A stretch of DNA of 64,000 nt from Callipepla californica brunnescens. Taxonomy: Eukaryota; Chordata; Aves; Galliformes; Odontophoridae. Location of the stretch: the NCBI GenBank assembly GCA_023055505.1, contig JALIRH010000149.1:546501-610500 (forward strand), read 5' to 3'. Each line of letters starts with the position of its first letter. Positions within the stretch are counted from its first letter, which is position 1. Shown one piece after another: positions 1 to 14,300 of this stretch. Made by a program: the position numbers and the translations under genes. Under the pieces are notes generated by a model that was not told where the DNA came from, did not search any database, and saw only the letters and a program-made list of their open reading frames with translations.

Positions 1-841
1 TAGGCTAAGCAAATACAGAAATGCATCTATTCAAACATTTCTGGAAAAGTTTGTCTGGTACTACCTGTACCTTTTTGAAAGCCACCAACCACAGGTAGTG
101 ACCTTGAACATCTTTCGGAGAAGGCATCAACAACCTGTGCAAAAACAGGAGAAATTTCATCCCCCAGCTAACTGCAATTCTCTATATTGTTGGAAGCAGC
201 ACTGATTAAAATGACTACCATCAAAAGAGCTCTATGAACAATTCTTTAAATAACTGATAGCCACAAGCTAAGAAACTAGAAATTTTCACTTATAAACCTT
301 CTGAATTTCTTTGATGAATGCAATGTGACCCCACAGTCACTGATTAGAATAGAACTCTTAATAACGTTTAATTTTTGCAATGTCTATTTTACTGTTATCT
401 TTTTGGAGGTATCTTTCTACTTAGCATCTTAAATTTTTATAGTTTCTAAATGTTATTTTTGAATTCTTTGCTTTTAAAAACTGCTCCTTGAATTTTTCAG
501 TCAAATCAGAACTTCGCAGTTGCAGAAGTTCTTAAAAACTAACCAGATTTTTGACAGTAAATGTACAAACAAGATTTATGAATAGATGTTCAACAAAATT
601 TGAAGTACTGGGAAGATATTTTGTTTCACATTGTACCTGCTCATAATTCATTATGTGAAAAATTCATTTCTCCAAAAGGCATTCCAGAGAAACTTCTTTG
701 GGATAGCAAAGTAGGATTTCATACATTGTGATTTCATTTTAAAAGGAATTTTATAAGCTTTAATACATATTCCATGTATTTATTATGTTGGAAATCTTTC
801 TCCATTAGTTTTACTTTTGTTTCAGTAAATTTTGCCATCAT
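1..841. other. Unique AT-rich sequence, no gene seen
   Basis: No recognisable gene, RNA or repeat was found. Open frames here are short and stop-rich. The stretch ends where a CR1 3'-end scrap begins. Confidence 0.6.
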
Positions 842-920
842 TCACAGAATCACAGATTCACCAAGGTTGGAAAAGACTTGTAAGATCATCCAGTCCAACC
901 ATTCATACATTAATTCAGTT
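842..920 (-). mobile_element. CR1 LINE 3'-end fragment
   Basis: On the plus strand this reads as the reverse complement of an avian CR1 tail: two octamer-like units (CACAGAATCACAGATT), then AAGGTTGGAAAAGACTTG, then AAGATCATCCAGTCCAACC. The element therefore lies on the minus strand with its 3' end at the left. Only the terminal 65-80 bp are present, as is usual for severely 5'-truncated CR1 copies. The inner (right) boundary is uncertain because similarity fades after about 905. There is no coding capacity. The AAAAGACTTG/CCATT variant suggests an older CR1 subfamily than the copy near 51.6 kb, but I cannot name it. Confidence 0.85.
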
Positions 921-3900
921 GAAACAAGCGATCTCCAGAAACTGATGCTATCTCCACAGCAGCATATGAAATGCAAACAGATCATTCTCTAGTCCGGATT
1001 GCAGGATGCATGGAATGTCATGCAGCTGTATTACTAAAACTATCTATATTAATCAAGGTACTTGACTGTTGTAAACTTCCAAGAAGGATAACGCATTATT
1101 TTGCTATGTTCTGCACTGTGCTCAGAAATGAAGACAGTGCTTATTGGTCCATGTCAAAAGTTTTAGCAGTGTGAATAATGAAGCTTCTCATTCATTTACA
1201 TTCAATTTATCAATATAGTGTTAGTCACTGAGAGACTGCTTCTAAGTTTGATTGGAAAAAACAGATTTTTGAGTGATATACAGTTGTCTACATGTATGGA
1301 ACTCATAAGAAAACAGAGCCTATATTTTCCTTCAAAAAATGTTAATGAGACCACATATCACAAAATCTGTAAACTTCTGTATTCATTTCATTATCTGGAA
1401 GATTTCCAAACCCCAAACTTTTACATTTTTCATGAAACATATCATAATAATTTATAATACTCTTGGTCCATTTAGGACCAATTTTTTTATTCTGGACCTG
1501 TATGAAACCAAGTGGTTCTTACAAGCTATGTTTCTTCTGGGTTTACTTCAGATCTTCTCAAATTATTTTCTTGCAGATAAGAAAATAAATCTGTTTTGTT
1601 TGATACTAGACAGTAGCACAGCACGAGAGGATGTTTAGATTTCATGACAGTTTACGTAGTTTTTTTCTGCTTTATGGAAAAACAAGGATGTGAGTTATGC
1701 AAGGTATCTACTGTATATCCAAATGATATTTCTGTAGAAATGCACTGAAAGCCCAGATATTAAGATGAATGTGCCAAATTTGCTTTCTGCAATTCTTTCA
1801 GATAGCATTATTGTTTTTATTACAATTTTATGCAATGTTTTTACTCAGTTTTCTCTTCAATTATAATCCATATAGAAATCAATACAAGGTCTGGTATGAA
1901 ATTCTCTCCTCTTTGAAGACATTTACAGAAATCCACAGAAATTACAGAAGTCTGATTTTTATATTTTACCAACTTTAAAAATATACTTTATGCCTATAAG
2001 TTACTATAATTGTGATATTCTGGTTCTCTTCACTCTTGCTGCAAGGTAAGCTATAAAGAGAACTCTATCTATACACAAATGTGAACAGGGGAGCATTGGT
2101 AGTTAAGATAACTGAGGTTAAAAAAAAATAATAACACACTCTCCCAAAGCAGTTCCTTTCCAGAATAGTTTATAACTTCGTAATAAATTGGTTATTCAGA
2201 TACACAAGTAAAATAACTATAATTTAGTTTCTAACTCCGAAGACACATTTCTTAATACTAAATTTCACAAAGCCAAATTGTTTTTCATCATTTATTACTA
2301 TTATGTTTTGCAGTAAATTGGCATTGCCAGTAACTTAAACTCAGAACAGGTACAAATAAACTCTCTTCTGTCAACATATATTATATTCAAATACATGGCT
2401 ACTATAAATGGTACTTAACAAAAGAGTAAATTGTGTTTCAGTTTCACACTATGCTCATAAATGAAAGACATCTTGATGAAGATAAAGGAGATACTGCACG
2501 TACTTACTTACACTTGCCATCTTTATCTCCATGACTTTAAATGTCCTTGATTCTTCCATGTGAACACTGAGAAGCCTCTCAGTATAGAGTGCCTTTGAAA
2601 AATCTCTAAGAGTCAGTAACCACAACATAAGCACATTAAAAACTATAAGTAAACTTTCAGCATCTTTTATCACAATTAGTAGTGTTTAGTTAATTCCAGG
2701 GTAAAACAACTGTTAAGGATGTGTACTGAATCTTTAATGTCACAGTTAACAAGAAAGCAAGTGATGAAGTGAAGACCTTTCCATTCTCCTTGTGTTGTAA
2801 TTATTAAAGACTTACATAAGTCTTCAATACCACAAGCAGAATAATTATTCTCATGTCTTGTGTTCAGAAGTATTACACTTGTACTTTCTGTTATAGCTGC
2901 AACTTATGTTATCTTCACTGTTCCCATATTTATATGGCTTTGCTGTTGATGCTTGATTTTTGCTAACCAGAAAAAAACTGACACAAATATGATTCACTAT
3001 CTTGATGAGGGTCAGTATCATCTACCCTGATGTACAAGACAAAGGGTCAGTTGTTTGAGCAATTACAGTGATATTTCCTTTTTACTGCTTCCTGTCATAT
3101 CTCACCTAACCGCTGAATATATCTGAGCTGGAATGCATGTATCAAATTTGGCCCTTCAAGTTTGATGAGTACTACTCCAAAGGGACTTACTGTGCACAGT
3201 AAATCATAAATATTTTGCAAAAGAGGAGAAATGTGTCAACTTTGGAACATACTTGAGTTATGGCACCATTGTCAAGTCCTCTGTCAATGACAAAAAATTT
3301 CACATCTATTAATTCTTGTAAGATTCTTCAATGTTATTTAAAACCAATGAACAGATTTGCTCTCTTAACTGTAATTTATTTCATTGTAAGTAGCATGGTA
3401 CATGAATAATATATTGAGGTACTTGTATCTAGATAGGTTCCATTATATTGACTAAAAAACATCAAAAGTTAGACCTAGACAGAATTTGGCTAAATTTTTA
3501 ACATAACTCCTGCCATCAAAATACGTGATGATCTCCGAGAAGATGGTGCACTCTCGGCATCTGTTTAATTTTGAAAAGTATTACTCTCCTGAGCCATTGT
3601 GCCAGGATATATGCTCACATTTCATGCATGCCAGCCCTTTTCCTTTCCCTAAGTCAGTCATTTCTCTATACATCATATCATCCCATTCTCAGATGAGGAA
3701 ATAAAAGGCATATGTTCTCAAGTGTAGAAAGAGAACCTCAGTCCCTTACATAAAGCATTCTATCGCATCTCATGGCAAGTATGCAAAAAAACATGGGTCA
3801 TAACTGAGATCTTTTTCAGTATATTAAAGTTTTGGTGATAATGATTTGTTTTCCTTTTGAATAAAGATTCACCAACCTTACAAAACAGATTTCTGTTAGT

Positions 3901-6466
3901 TTGGTTTATTTTTCTTTGAGAAGTAAAAACTTTTTAAAGATATCCTCTAAACTCATTCTTTCTCTTTGTTCATTATATTTGCCCTATTGCCAACATCAAT
4001 CTGTTAATTAGCATTTACGTAATTCTCAGATTTGTTTTCAACTTAACCATGGAATAAAAGAATTGCCCATTGTAAAAATAGGGAATGGTTGACTAAAAGA
4101 AAGACTTGAAATCGTTTTCAGTAATGAATTTCAAACTGGAGTATTCAAGTGAATTTGAGGAGATTTAAAACATGTTTTTATTATCCCTTTTTTTCAGTCA
4201 TGTTAGTTAGATACAGTACAGTGTCGCACATCAGCAGCTGTTGTTTACACCTGAAGCTATTTTAAAAATCTAGGATCTCATTAGATTTTTTCTCCCATCA
4301 TTTTGCGGATATTTTTACTTCTGAAAAAATGAGGACTTTATAAATTAACTCAGCTAGTGCACATTTGACCCCAATTTTTGAATATACTCCCAGGTCAAGT
4401 ACTTGTGTGAGAATAGCATTTTTCTTTAAACCTCAAGGCAACCTGAGTACTCATGCTGAGCTTACAATGAACACATTTTTAACCATAAATGTTTTTCCAT
4501 GAGATTCATCTAAACAAATGAATCTAGTGTTTAAAATAATTAAAGGCAATTAGAGTTAAATTTCTAACTTCTGCTTCCCTAATGACCAAGTGATAAAATA
4601 AAAAATCTGTTGCTTCATAATATCTCATATATTGAAAAATTAAAGTGGAAAGCTGTTTTGTTCTGAAAGATCCAGCAAATATTACCTTCTGCTTTTTATT
4701 ATAATTATTATTTTAAGAATGCTATTGTTATATCTATATGACCGTTTCTCTCTCTCTCAATCTTTGTCTTACCATTTCCTTCCATTACTGGAAGCTTTGC
4801 TTCTACAACCTAAGTGCCAACATATGGTTGCATTCTGTAACTTGAACTCCTAGCTAAATCTATGAAGTTCATTCTTTAGTCTCCACCTTTGGGACATTGG
4901 TAGGTGGTAATCTTAGCAACCTGGATGTGATATCACCATTGTGGCATTTTCATTGACACAGCTCTGCTACAGAGACCCTCTGCCCCCAGTATAATTCCCA
5001 AAAAATTAGCCTCTCATTACAAAACATTAAATTTCTTGTCACTCAATCCTGTAGCTTGATGGAAGTGTTGGATATGTAGTAGGGTAAAAAGACCTCTGAA
5101 GGATTAAAATTGGCACTTCTCTGTTGGGTGTTATGGTCTCTGGATGGGTGGTCTTTCTGGATCTCTTTTCAACAACAGGTTCTCAGGCAGGTACACAACA
5201 GCTGTAGAGATAATCAGAAAACCTTAGTTTAGCATGCACATTTTATGAGTCTTAAAATGTCAACTTTATTATTCTTGTGCTTTGTTTTATATTGGCAATG
5301 GAAAGGATTGTCTTTGATGAAAGAACACTTTCTTTATTGTAAAAAAGCATCCTACAAAACTTCCCTCCTGGGTGGCTTTTCAATTCCTAGTTTGACTTGC
5401 TAGAGAAATTTTGAGTTGCCCGTTCTTTATTTCTTGTGATGATTTAGCTTTTGTGAAATCTAAACAATGTGTTTCATATTTCTTATTTGCCAAGAGAGAC
5501 TTTGGAGGCAAGAAAGAAAGCAGTGCTTTTGGTTAACATCTCCCATGAAAGCAGTATATCCAAGATAATTGTCCTGGGAAAAGCAAGGCAAAGAAATTTG
5601 TTCAGCAGTAGACTGACCAAAGAGATCAGCAATGTGACAAATGGGTTATCTTGTCCGCTTGCTGAATGCAGTCGACCTATATACAGCAGCTTTGAAATTC
5701 ATCTGTGTTGTTACCAGATTTATGTAAAAAATAAACTACTTCTAGGAGCTGAAATGCTAAAAAATATTCCCACTCCGAACAGAACAGTAATAGTAAGCTT
5801 TAATACTCAGAGACAGTCATGCAATCATGCATAGTAAATATGTTCACACAGTTTTATTCTGGAATTAAAACTTAAGGAAGAATTTAAGTTATTTTAATGT
5901 TTTGGTGCATATTTAAAATAATAAAGAATATTAGACTTTCAGATAATAAACATAATTAGTACTCATTAGCATCAAATTCTACAGAAACATGAGATGACAC
6001 ACATAACTTTATGTTTATGGGAGGTGATAATTTGTAACTGCCTTTTTGAGCATTGCTTATAGACTTTTCATAAAACCAAGTTAATGCCAATGTTCCCATA
6101 ATAGAAAGTATCCACGTGTTTCGTTAAGGAAATGAATGACTTAAAGATGGGATCACTATTTTTGCGTTTGAATGGCAAAATTTTGTGACAGTTAAACAAA
6201 TCTAACCTTCTATTTTGAAATCAGTTTCTACAGGCATATTTTATTTAAACTATGAGTTAAACATGTAATAAAACTTTGCAGGAAATGGAAAACAGTAAGA
6301 ACTCCAGTTTAAGTCAAGTAATCAGAGAATCCAACATCTAAATGATTATATCATACCTGGATTGTTTTTGACCTGTGTTAGTATTTAGATGTGTCGTTTA
6401 TCAGAACAAAAAGTATGTTTCTTCACTTCAGCAGACATAAAATACAGTGCTAAGCTATATCCATGA
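921..6466. other. Unique AT-rich sequence, no gene seen
   Basis: This is non-repetitive AT-rich DNA with only a short CT-rich stretch near 4,747-4,760. The longest open frame is 5,469-5,834 on the plus strand (121 codons). It has no recognised domain, no clear splice context and no poly(A) tail, so I treat it as chance. No repeats of recognisable family were seen. Confidence 0.55.
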
Positions 6467-6531
6467 TAAAAACAAAAACAAAAACTACAAGAAACAAACA
6501 ACAAAAACAACAAACAACCCACTAACAACAC
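6467..6531. repeat. A/C-rich low-complexity tract (CAAAA/CAA units)
   Basis: The tract consists of irregular CAAAAA, CAAA and CAA units with few interruptions. It is a degenerate simple repeat with no sign of a retroposed sequence next to it. Confidence 0.8.
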
Positions 6532-9500
6532 TGAAAACTTTGATATCAGTTGCCTCATTGGTCAGTTTTCTTGAAATAATGCTTGGAAGAGATTAATTCC
6601 CAAGAGATATCACAATCATTTTTTCTAGTACAACCGCTGTTTAGACTCTTCAGAATTGTTTTGATTCATTTTCAACATATCAGCTACGTATGTTAAGCAC
6701 CCTTTCAAAGTGTGTATCAGTGTATTCAGTGAGATTCTTCTCCAGGCTTTTCACCTACTAATTGCAAGTATGAAACTACTTCTTTTTCAGACATTGCCGA
6801 GTTTTTAAATCCTCACTCAGCTTAACTCAAGTTGTAGTGCATAAATTGTGATCATGATAATGCGAAGCTTTCATCTTAGTTTGAAACAGCATCTGTCTGT
6901 TGCAACATCTTTGAAATCTTGACTGATAAAAGATTTAGATCTGTTTTTAATTATTGTCTGATGTACTTGGCAAAGGTTAATATTTTGCATGGAGAAAAAG
7001 ATCAAGCTATAATTCCTGGATTTAAAGCATGGACGCCAGAATTTTGCTTAACTATGTCTTCCAATGCTAGAGAAAACACATTTTTGAAACATAGAGATTT
7101 ACTGCTTGTTTGAAAAATATGGAAAGCGTTTAATGGTTTGTTTAGTTTATAAACAGAAAGCTTAACAAAATAAATTCAACAAAAATAGTTTCACGTGCAT
7201 TTTTTTTAACTAAGTCAAGGGTGCTTTTTGTTTTGTTCTGATTTTAGCAAAAAGAAAGATCCAGATTGATAAAAACAATCTATTTTTCTGCTTCATGTTT
7301 CAAATTCAATAACAGTTCATTACTCCCACAGTTAATCTCTTAAAGGTAAAGTTCTCAGTTTTGTTCATTTTTTTCTGATAAACTTTAGGAGATACAAACC
7401 TAAATCAGATAGTTTTGCAAGTTCTTTTTTATTTAAACTGCTAACAATTTTATGGCCCATATGATAAATATTACTGACATATTAAGTCTTAGTTTGATAT
7501 TATATTCTAAGATATGACCAGCAACAAAAGTTAGATATCTTTTTTTCAGTGAGTGATTTTCTTTTGCTACAAGTGTATGAACGAATAACACGATATGTCT
7601 GATATTTAACATTATTTCAAAGTATTGTTTTAAAACATGAACTGAGTTTTCATATAATTGTGAAGTCTATTTTTGAGATGAACCAATACTCTAACCACGA
7701 GTATGTAAGAAACATTTTAGAAACAAGACATGATTCTTACAAAAGGTAAAAAATAGTTGTCTGTATTTTTCACGTAGCAAAATAAACTGAAGTATCATCC
7801 TTGTGTAAAGATGATCTGTACTTGTTTGAATAGAAGAACTGTGAGAGTTCAGTGTGGTAAAATACAAATTATCTTCAAATGTATTTTATTAGAAAAAGAT
7901 AACTGCTAAAACGTGGAGTGGAATGAAGAATTAATTCATACCCAATTTAGTGTATATCACCTCTTTATCCTCAGTCTTCAAAGTGATTTGTAAGAGACAG
8001 CGATACCAGAGTGCAAACTACTCTATTTTTTTTAGACAATTATGATTGGGATGTCTGTGTGTTTGTGAACCATAAAACAATATATGCACAGATGTTAATT
8101 TAATGTGAACATTAAAAAGACACTTTAATTCAGCCAACATCTCTTTCAGAGCCTTTTCTTAATTTTCAGAATATATGAAGCAAGCTTATGCACTCTGGAA
8201 ATTGGCCAGTCTTTGAACATGGGGTTGAGGCATCAGTTTCCAACTATTTATTTTATTTTACTTTTCTTTTTTTTTCTAAGGCTACCATAGTGATAAATTC
8301 ATGTAATTCAGTGATCTCACTCTATTTGCTTTTGATTTTCTCTAATCCTTCATGTGTGATATCAAGCAGAACACACCCATGAAATAATTTTTGTTTACTT
8401 AAAATGTGTTATGTGTTTCTCATGCTTTCACAGAAGATGTCTTTGGCTGGATGACAGTTGATTTGAAAACTGCTTTAACTACTGAATTAATAAACTGTGC
8501 TACTTACAGATCGTGACAATATGTTTTGCATTTTCACTCCCCATTTTTGTATTATTCAGACATGTAATGAAAACAGTATATGGGGCTAGCTTTTAATAAT
8601 TTATTTTTAACTACTGTTTATGTCTCCAAATTCATTCCTGGTGTAAAATGTGAATATGGATGAGATTGACCCATGTTCCTGTATTTTCACAGAATTTCTA
8701 CAGAAGACAGTTGTCTGCACTAGTCTCTGTGGGAGAGCTGTATCATATGCTAACTTTGAAACAAGATTAAAGGGATGGTTTAATAGTTTTTCCTAACTGT
8801 AGTTCCATGATAGTTTATGATGTGATTATGAAGTCAGCAGTCAAAAGATAAATAAAAAAAGATGAGCTTCCATACCCAAGGAATTGCAGTTGTTAGTGCT
8901 GCACAGAAGAAAGAGGAATCAAATCACTTTATATATACATATGTCAATTCAAGAGAAGGCCGTAAGCCTTTTCTTATCCACTGAAAGGGTTTGTTGGATT
9001 CCATAATGTTTTTATCCCTATAGATGTATTCTTTACTCAGATATTTTTACAACTGATATGGCATGCCAGCTTGCTACAGAGAGGAGATCCTCTCTTCCAG
9101 TAACACTGTCTCTGCATTATCACTGCAGTTAAATGAAGATTTTTCTCCTTGTGAGTCATTAAATCTTTTTCTCCACACAGTAGATTCATAAACGATTGAA
9201 AATTGGGGCCTAATTAGAACAAAAACAAACCCCAGGGAATTAGGAGCACAGTTTCATTGTCTCTCACTGTGACTTTTGGACTTCAGTTCTGAGGCACTTT
9301 TAAAGATTCCCCTCTGTGCTCTCTTTTAAATGCTGAACCATTGTCCATGAAACATCATTAATTAGTACAGGTTCCCTTAAGGTTAACTCCTGCCATTCTA
9401 AATGTATTCTGCTAATACAAAGAAAAATGATCATTCTAATTGTGTGGTCTTCCATAATCTCTACTGTGAGGCCAATAAACCTGAAAAAATTTGTTTGCAA

Positions 9501-11348
9501 AAATAAGCTGTAAAACATTCCCCAAAGCCATAGTTGCAATCTACAGAGCCATTTGTTAGCCTCTCACAGATAAAGCAAAGCACTTAAAGAATGAATAGTT
9601 TCAATTCCTGGTTTTATGCTAACTAAAGTTTGTCTTTTGTGGCAAATATTTTAATATTGGCCTGAGCAATAGAAAGGCATTTGAAAGTTAGAATTCCAGA
9701 ACGGCTATTTCAGGGATGAAAAATTTTTTCTATTACGCAGTAGAGAAATCTTAAAGAAATAATTGATGAGGAAATTAACAATAAGCCAAGTAAGCAAATG
9801 CTATCAGTATTTATTCAATTTATCATGAAATTAGAACCACACAACAGTTATCATAGGCTTGCAAAATTTCTAGAAAATAATGTGTAGATATAAAGACATC
9901 TTGTGTGATGATGGCTAGCAGTGTTGTGTAATTATAGCTGTCATAAACAAAATGATAGTTAAACCACACAAAATGTCCAACAAGTTATGGGCCTTGGCTT
10001 TAATTTTACATTCTGAATGCGTAGGAGCTTACAACAAAGTTCAATTCTGCTACAATTCCCTACAGTTCTCTTCTACTCTAGTATATACAGAAACACTCTG
10101 TTGTAAAATAGGTTCTGCTGTGGACCCCATATTTTGAACCTGTCCTTTATGAGCACAAAAGCATAATATTTTATACAGCTCACATAAAAAAGCAGAATAG
10201 AAAATTCCTGCATTTTCACTTCTCCATGGTTTTCTTTGTTAAGTATGGGAAAATCAACAATTCAAAGAAGACATAAATGATCATGGTGAGAGTAACTTAT
10301 TGAACTAGGACTAACACAGATGAAATCTTTCTTAATCACAGACTGAATAAGTTAGCTTTTGCTAGATAAACTTTGCATTTTAAATATTTTTCATACATTT
10401 TTTGCATATTTTGGTCAGACACACAATAGAAAAAAATTTAAAGAAAAAAAATATTATTTTTAATAATATGCCTCATCATTGTATTTAATTAGGTAATGCA
10501 TTTTATTGTGCAGTATTTTAGATTGTTCTATATTAGTAAAATTTCTTCCTAATCACTGTACTTACTGGAGTAATTATACTACAAAGAATGTTTTTTGTTT
10601 GAAGGCTTCCATTTCATCATACTTTTGATCACCTCAATCATCAGTAGCTTATTTCTATTAATATAAATTATTTGGGAAAATCAAGTTGTAATTAGTAACA
10701 ACTGTGAATTTTTTTTTCCCCATTCTATCTATGCAGTAGTTAGAATCAGTTTAAGGCTTATATGGTTACAGGCTAACTGTCTTGTTGCTATGTTTGTTCA
10801 GAAGAGTACATTGAGAAGATAATAAGCTTAATAATTTTGATGGTAGGCAGCTGGTAATATTCACCACCAATACAAGATTTAATATTACATTTGGAAAATC
10901 AAGGGAGAAAACAAAAAATGAAATGATAATTAAAGGTGAAGGGTGTTTTATGCATTTTTTTTCTTTGTAATAACAACTCTGTTTATTATTTCTTTGCATC
11001 CAATCTTTTATGTGATTTCACCACTAGCTGTATCAGTATATTACTCTTATCAGTATTTAACTCATTCCTTGGGTTCTTTGAAATTTTTTTGTAGCTACTA
11101 CTGAGATCTTTTTTTTTTTTCATTTTTTACTGTGACATCAACACATGCAAGTTTATATGTATTTATATTCTATTTAGTTATGTTCTTTGGCATTTTTTAT
11201 TATTCACCATCATATTATTTTGTTATCACTGGATTTTTTTTTTTCTGATTAGTAACTGATTGACCACCCAGAAGTAGAGACAGATGTAATGCTCCCTAAC
11301 AGCATAAGAAATTATTAGTAAATTAATAAATAAGGTCAGCAAAATATT
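6532..11348. other. Unique AT-rich sequence, no gene seen
   Basis: No gene, RNA or classifiable repeat was recognised. Several T-rich runs occur near 8,265, 10,710, 11,110 and 11,235. All open frames are under about 80 codons and unrecognised. Confidence 0.55.
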
Positions 11349-11386
11349 AAAAAAAAAAGAAGAAAAAAAAGAAAAGGGGAGGGGGA
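11349..11386 (+). repeat. Purine-only tract (A-rich then G-rich)
   Basis: This is a run of about 38 bases made only of A and G, starting as an A-run with single G interruptions and ending in GGGGAGGGGG. The complementary strand is pure pyrimidine, which explains the Leu/Phe/Ser-rich short open frames read there. It is a low-complexity repeat. Confidence 0.85.
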
Positions 11387-14300
11387 TATCTTGCAGTCCA
11401 AATAATAACACATAATTATCAGCTGTTCGTAGAAGGGACTGTTAAAAACAAGGAGGAAAATGACAATATTGATCCTTAATAGGAGAAAAAGAAATTTCCC
11501 ACAGAAGTTCCATATTTTTAAGTGGCTACACATTGATGGGGTAAAATAACTTATCCTAGAATTTCAGACTATGTAAAATAGGGGTAGCTGAAAGAAACTG
11601 CTGTTCAAAAAATATCAAAAGGTAATAAAATTATAGCAAAACACGTATGATAAAATTCGGGGTAATTTATTTAAGTACTGGACACCAAAATAATATTTTA
11701 TACTGGGTAGTAGATTGCTTGAAATAATATAAATAATTAAAAAGTAATATTCTTTGATTTTAACATACTTCATTTTTGTTCTTTTATTCTAATTTAAGGG
11801 ATTGATCTAGAATAAGTATAAGCTCCCTTAGGAACTGATACTGTTTCACAAACCTACTGATCAGATCCTGAGTGGAAAAATAGGTCGTAATCCTATAATT
11901 ATACATGAATACAGCTTCTTTTTGTGGGCAGTGGAAATCCCACTTTATTTCAGCAATTTAAAATTTGCCTTCTGGTAGCACCTTGGGAACTTTTTACGGT
12001 CAGTGATGTATCCAAAATACAAATTCGCCTAGTTCTCACTCTAATGTATTCTCATTTAGCATTCATGATTCTTGCTGACCATAGTGTACAACAGAGAGAA
12101 ACTGAGACAGGACACCATTAAAAAAAAACAAAATAATATATATTTTTTTTCCTTTTAATTCATCTTCTAAATGAAAAACATGATGTTTTTCACCATGTAT
12201 GAAGAGGATATGAATGTTAAAAAGATTACAGCTTACAACAAAAAACAGTACTTCTTTAATTTAAAGAGTGAGATGGAGATGGAAAATGTACAGCTGCTGT
12301 AAACATAATTCAAATAATCATGGCAAACTGAGTAGTTTAATTATTTTGTGTTTTCAGTAGTTGACATTCCATCTGGCAAAAACCTCTGTCAAAATAGAGC
12401 TGTTACAATATCAGTTGTGGAAATACCGTTCTACCAGTCTTTACTTTGCTGGGCATCAAAGGATTTATGAATTATATTCAAACAGCAGATGTCAGTCCAC
12501 CAGAAAATAAAGATGGTACAAGCAAAGTAGCACTATCCCTGACTCATACATTGGCTTCAACTACAAGTTTACATCCAGCAGAGTTTACAGAAGTTTGTAG
12601 ACTGACCATGATGGAGCCTGAAGAGTTTGATTTGAACGAAATTTAGATTTAGCATGACTACTGACCTTACTCATCTGTTAGGGAGATACCAAAATGAAAC
12701 ACTTTCATGGGTTCTGAATTTTCTACACTCTGGTGGCACTAGCATTCTCATTTCCCCAGCTGAAACAAACTTGGCTGCATGCTTTTGCTAGTGGAGGAAG
12801 TGTTAGAAATAGGCAACCTTTTTTCTTTTTATTTTTTATTTAACATTTTGGGGTGCTACAAAATTGCAGAACTTGACCAAGAGACAAACTTCTAACCTAT
12901 AATGCTCAGTTTCTGATGTATGAGAAGTAACTGCGGAGAGATTTTAAGTGAAAGAGGTAGGATTTATTATTTGCTTACTCTTAACTTCCAATAAAATTGA
13001 TTTTATGAAAAACTGAAAAAGTTTTTATTTCTTTCCACACTCCACAACCCAGCGCAGTTTTTACTCCCAGCTGTCTCAGAGGAAAATAGCAGCATTTCTA
13101 CATGCTGTCCTTATCACCTTCACAAAGTTAGTCATGGTTATCTTGAAGAATTGCAGTAGCAGATGACTAAATTTTGACAGTTTTAATCTTGGTCTCTAAT
13201 GCTTTTATATTCTGAGTTAATACTGTTCTAATAATTCAAAATAATGATTAATATAGGTAGAAGCTTACCATATGGCTGTCTTCTAAACAACCACAAATGT
13301 TGTGGTATTCACTTTATTTTAACAGAGTTTTGAGTTCTACATCCTGTGTTGTACAGCCTGGGTCACATTTTGAACTCTGTGAATTTGAAACTGAAGGGTA
13401 GATGTAGGAGACAAAGAAAAATAAAATCTTCCTTAACCAAAGAAAAATTTAAAATGTTGAGGGGAAAATAATCGATAGCTGCATTTAAACCTTCTAGCAA
13501 AACTGACTATTAACAGCATAGCGGAGAGAATTAATATTTTCTGAGAAAATGAGAAAAAAATATAAAAAATAATATTCTCATTTTATTGGATAAATGCTAT
13601 TTGGTGTGTGTTCTGTAAGAACAGAAATCGGAAAAGAGGATGGAGAATGATCACCTTTGGTATCAAGAGCTGATGTCTTGATCAAGGGACTCCCCTTGAA
13701 GGGCAATGGATTTAATTATCTTCCAAGAACAATGAAGATTAGCAAAAAAACATCCTCTAGTGCTACAGGAACATCTTGCACCTGTTACCAGAGTTGAAGG
13801 ACAAAAGGCAAGTAAAGACATGAGCTAGCAAGCCTATAGCTTTCAGGTGAAGGGCAGAGTTAAGAGGGCCCTGACCTACCAGTAGCATTGCAAATGCAGT
13901 GAAGTGAAGAGCTCCACAATTCATCCTCAGTAGTGATGAGAAATAGAAGAATTTCCCTGTGGACCTAGGAAGGGAATGGGACCCAGTGGATTTGGCCAGC
14001 CCACTGAATAATATTAGAGCAGAAAGAGCAAAGGAGAAATCACTTATTCTCAAAGCTCAAAGAGTAACTTCCTTTTCAGCCATTTTGTTTCATTTGAACT
14101 CATCCTGCACAGGTGATTTTTTCCCTAATTACTGAACTATCTGGCTCCACTATCAAGCACTGTAAAAGATTTAACTATAGGCATTAGATAATGTCTGTGT
14201 ATTTGTCCTTCAAGGAAAAGGGGAAAACTTCTCAGTCTGGAATCTCATAACATAAATTATGATATTTTTCATAAAAATATATTTAATAATCCTTTTGCTG

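Noticed and set aside
5469..5834. 121-codon open frame on the plus strand, the longest outside repeats
   Set aside because: It has no recognisable domain, signal peptide, Kozak-type context or splice signals. One frame of this length is plausible by chance in 64 kb read in six frames.
12446..12646. 66-codon plus-strand frame with an acidic, less T-driven composition
   Set aside because: There is no family resemblance and no flanking exon or poly(A) evidence. It is too short to stand alone.
13763..14053. 96-codon minus-strand frame with a hydrophobic, signal-peptide-like start
   Set aside because: Hydrophobic stretches arise readily from A/T-rich antisense sequence; no domain or neighbouring exon supports it.
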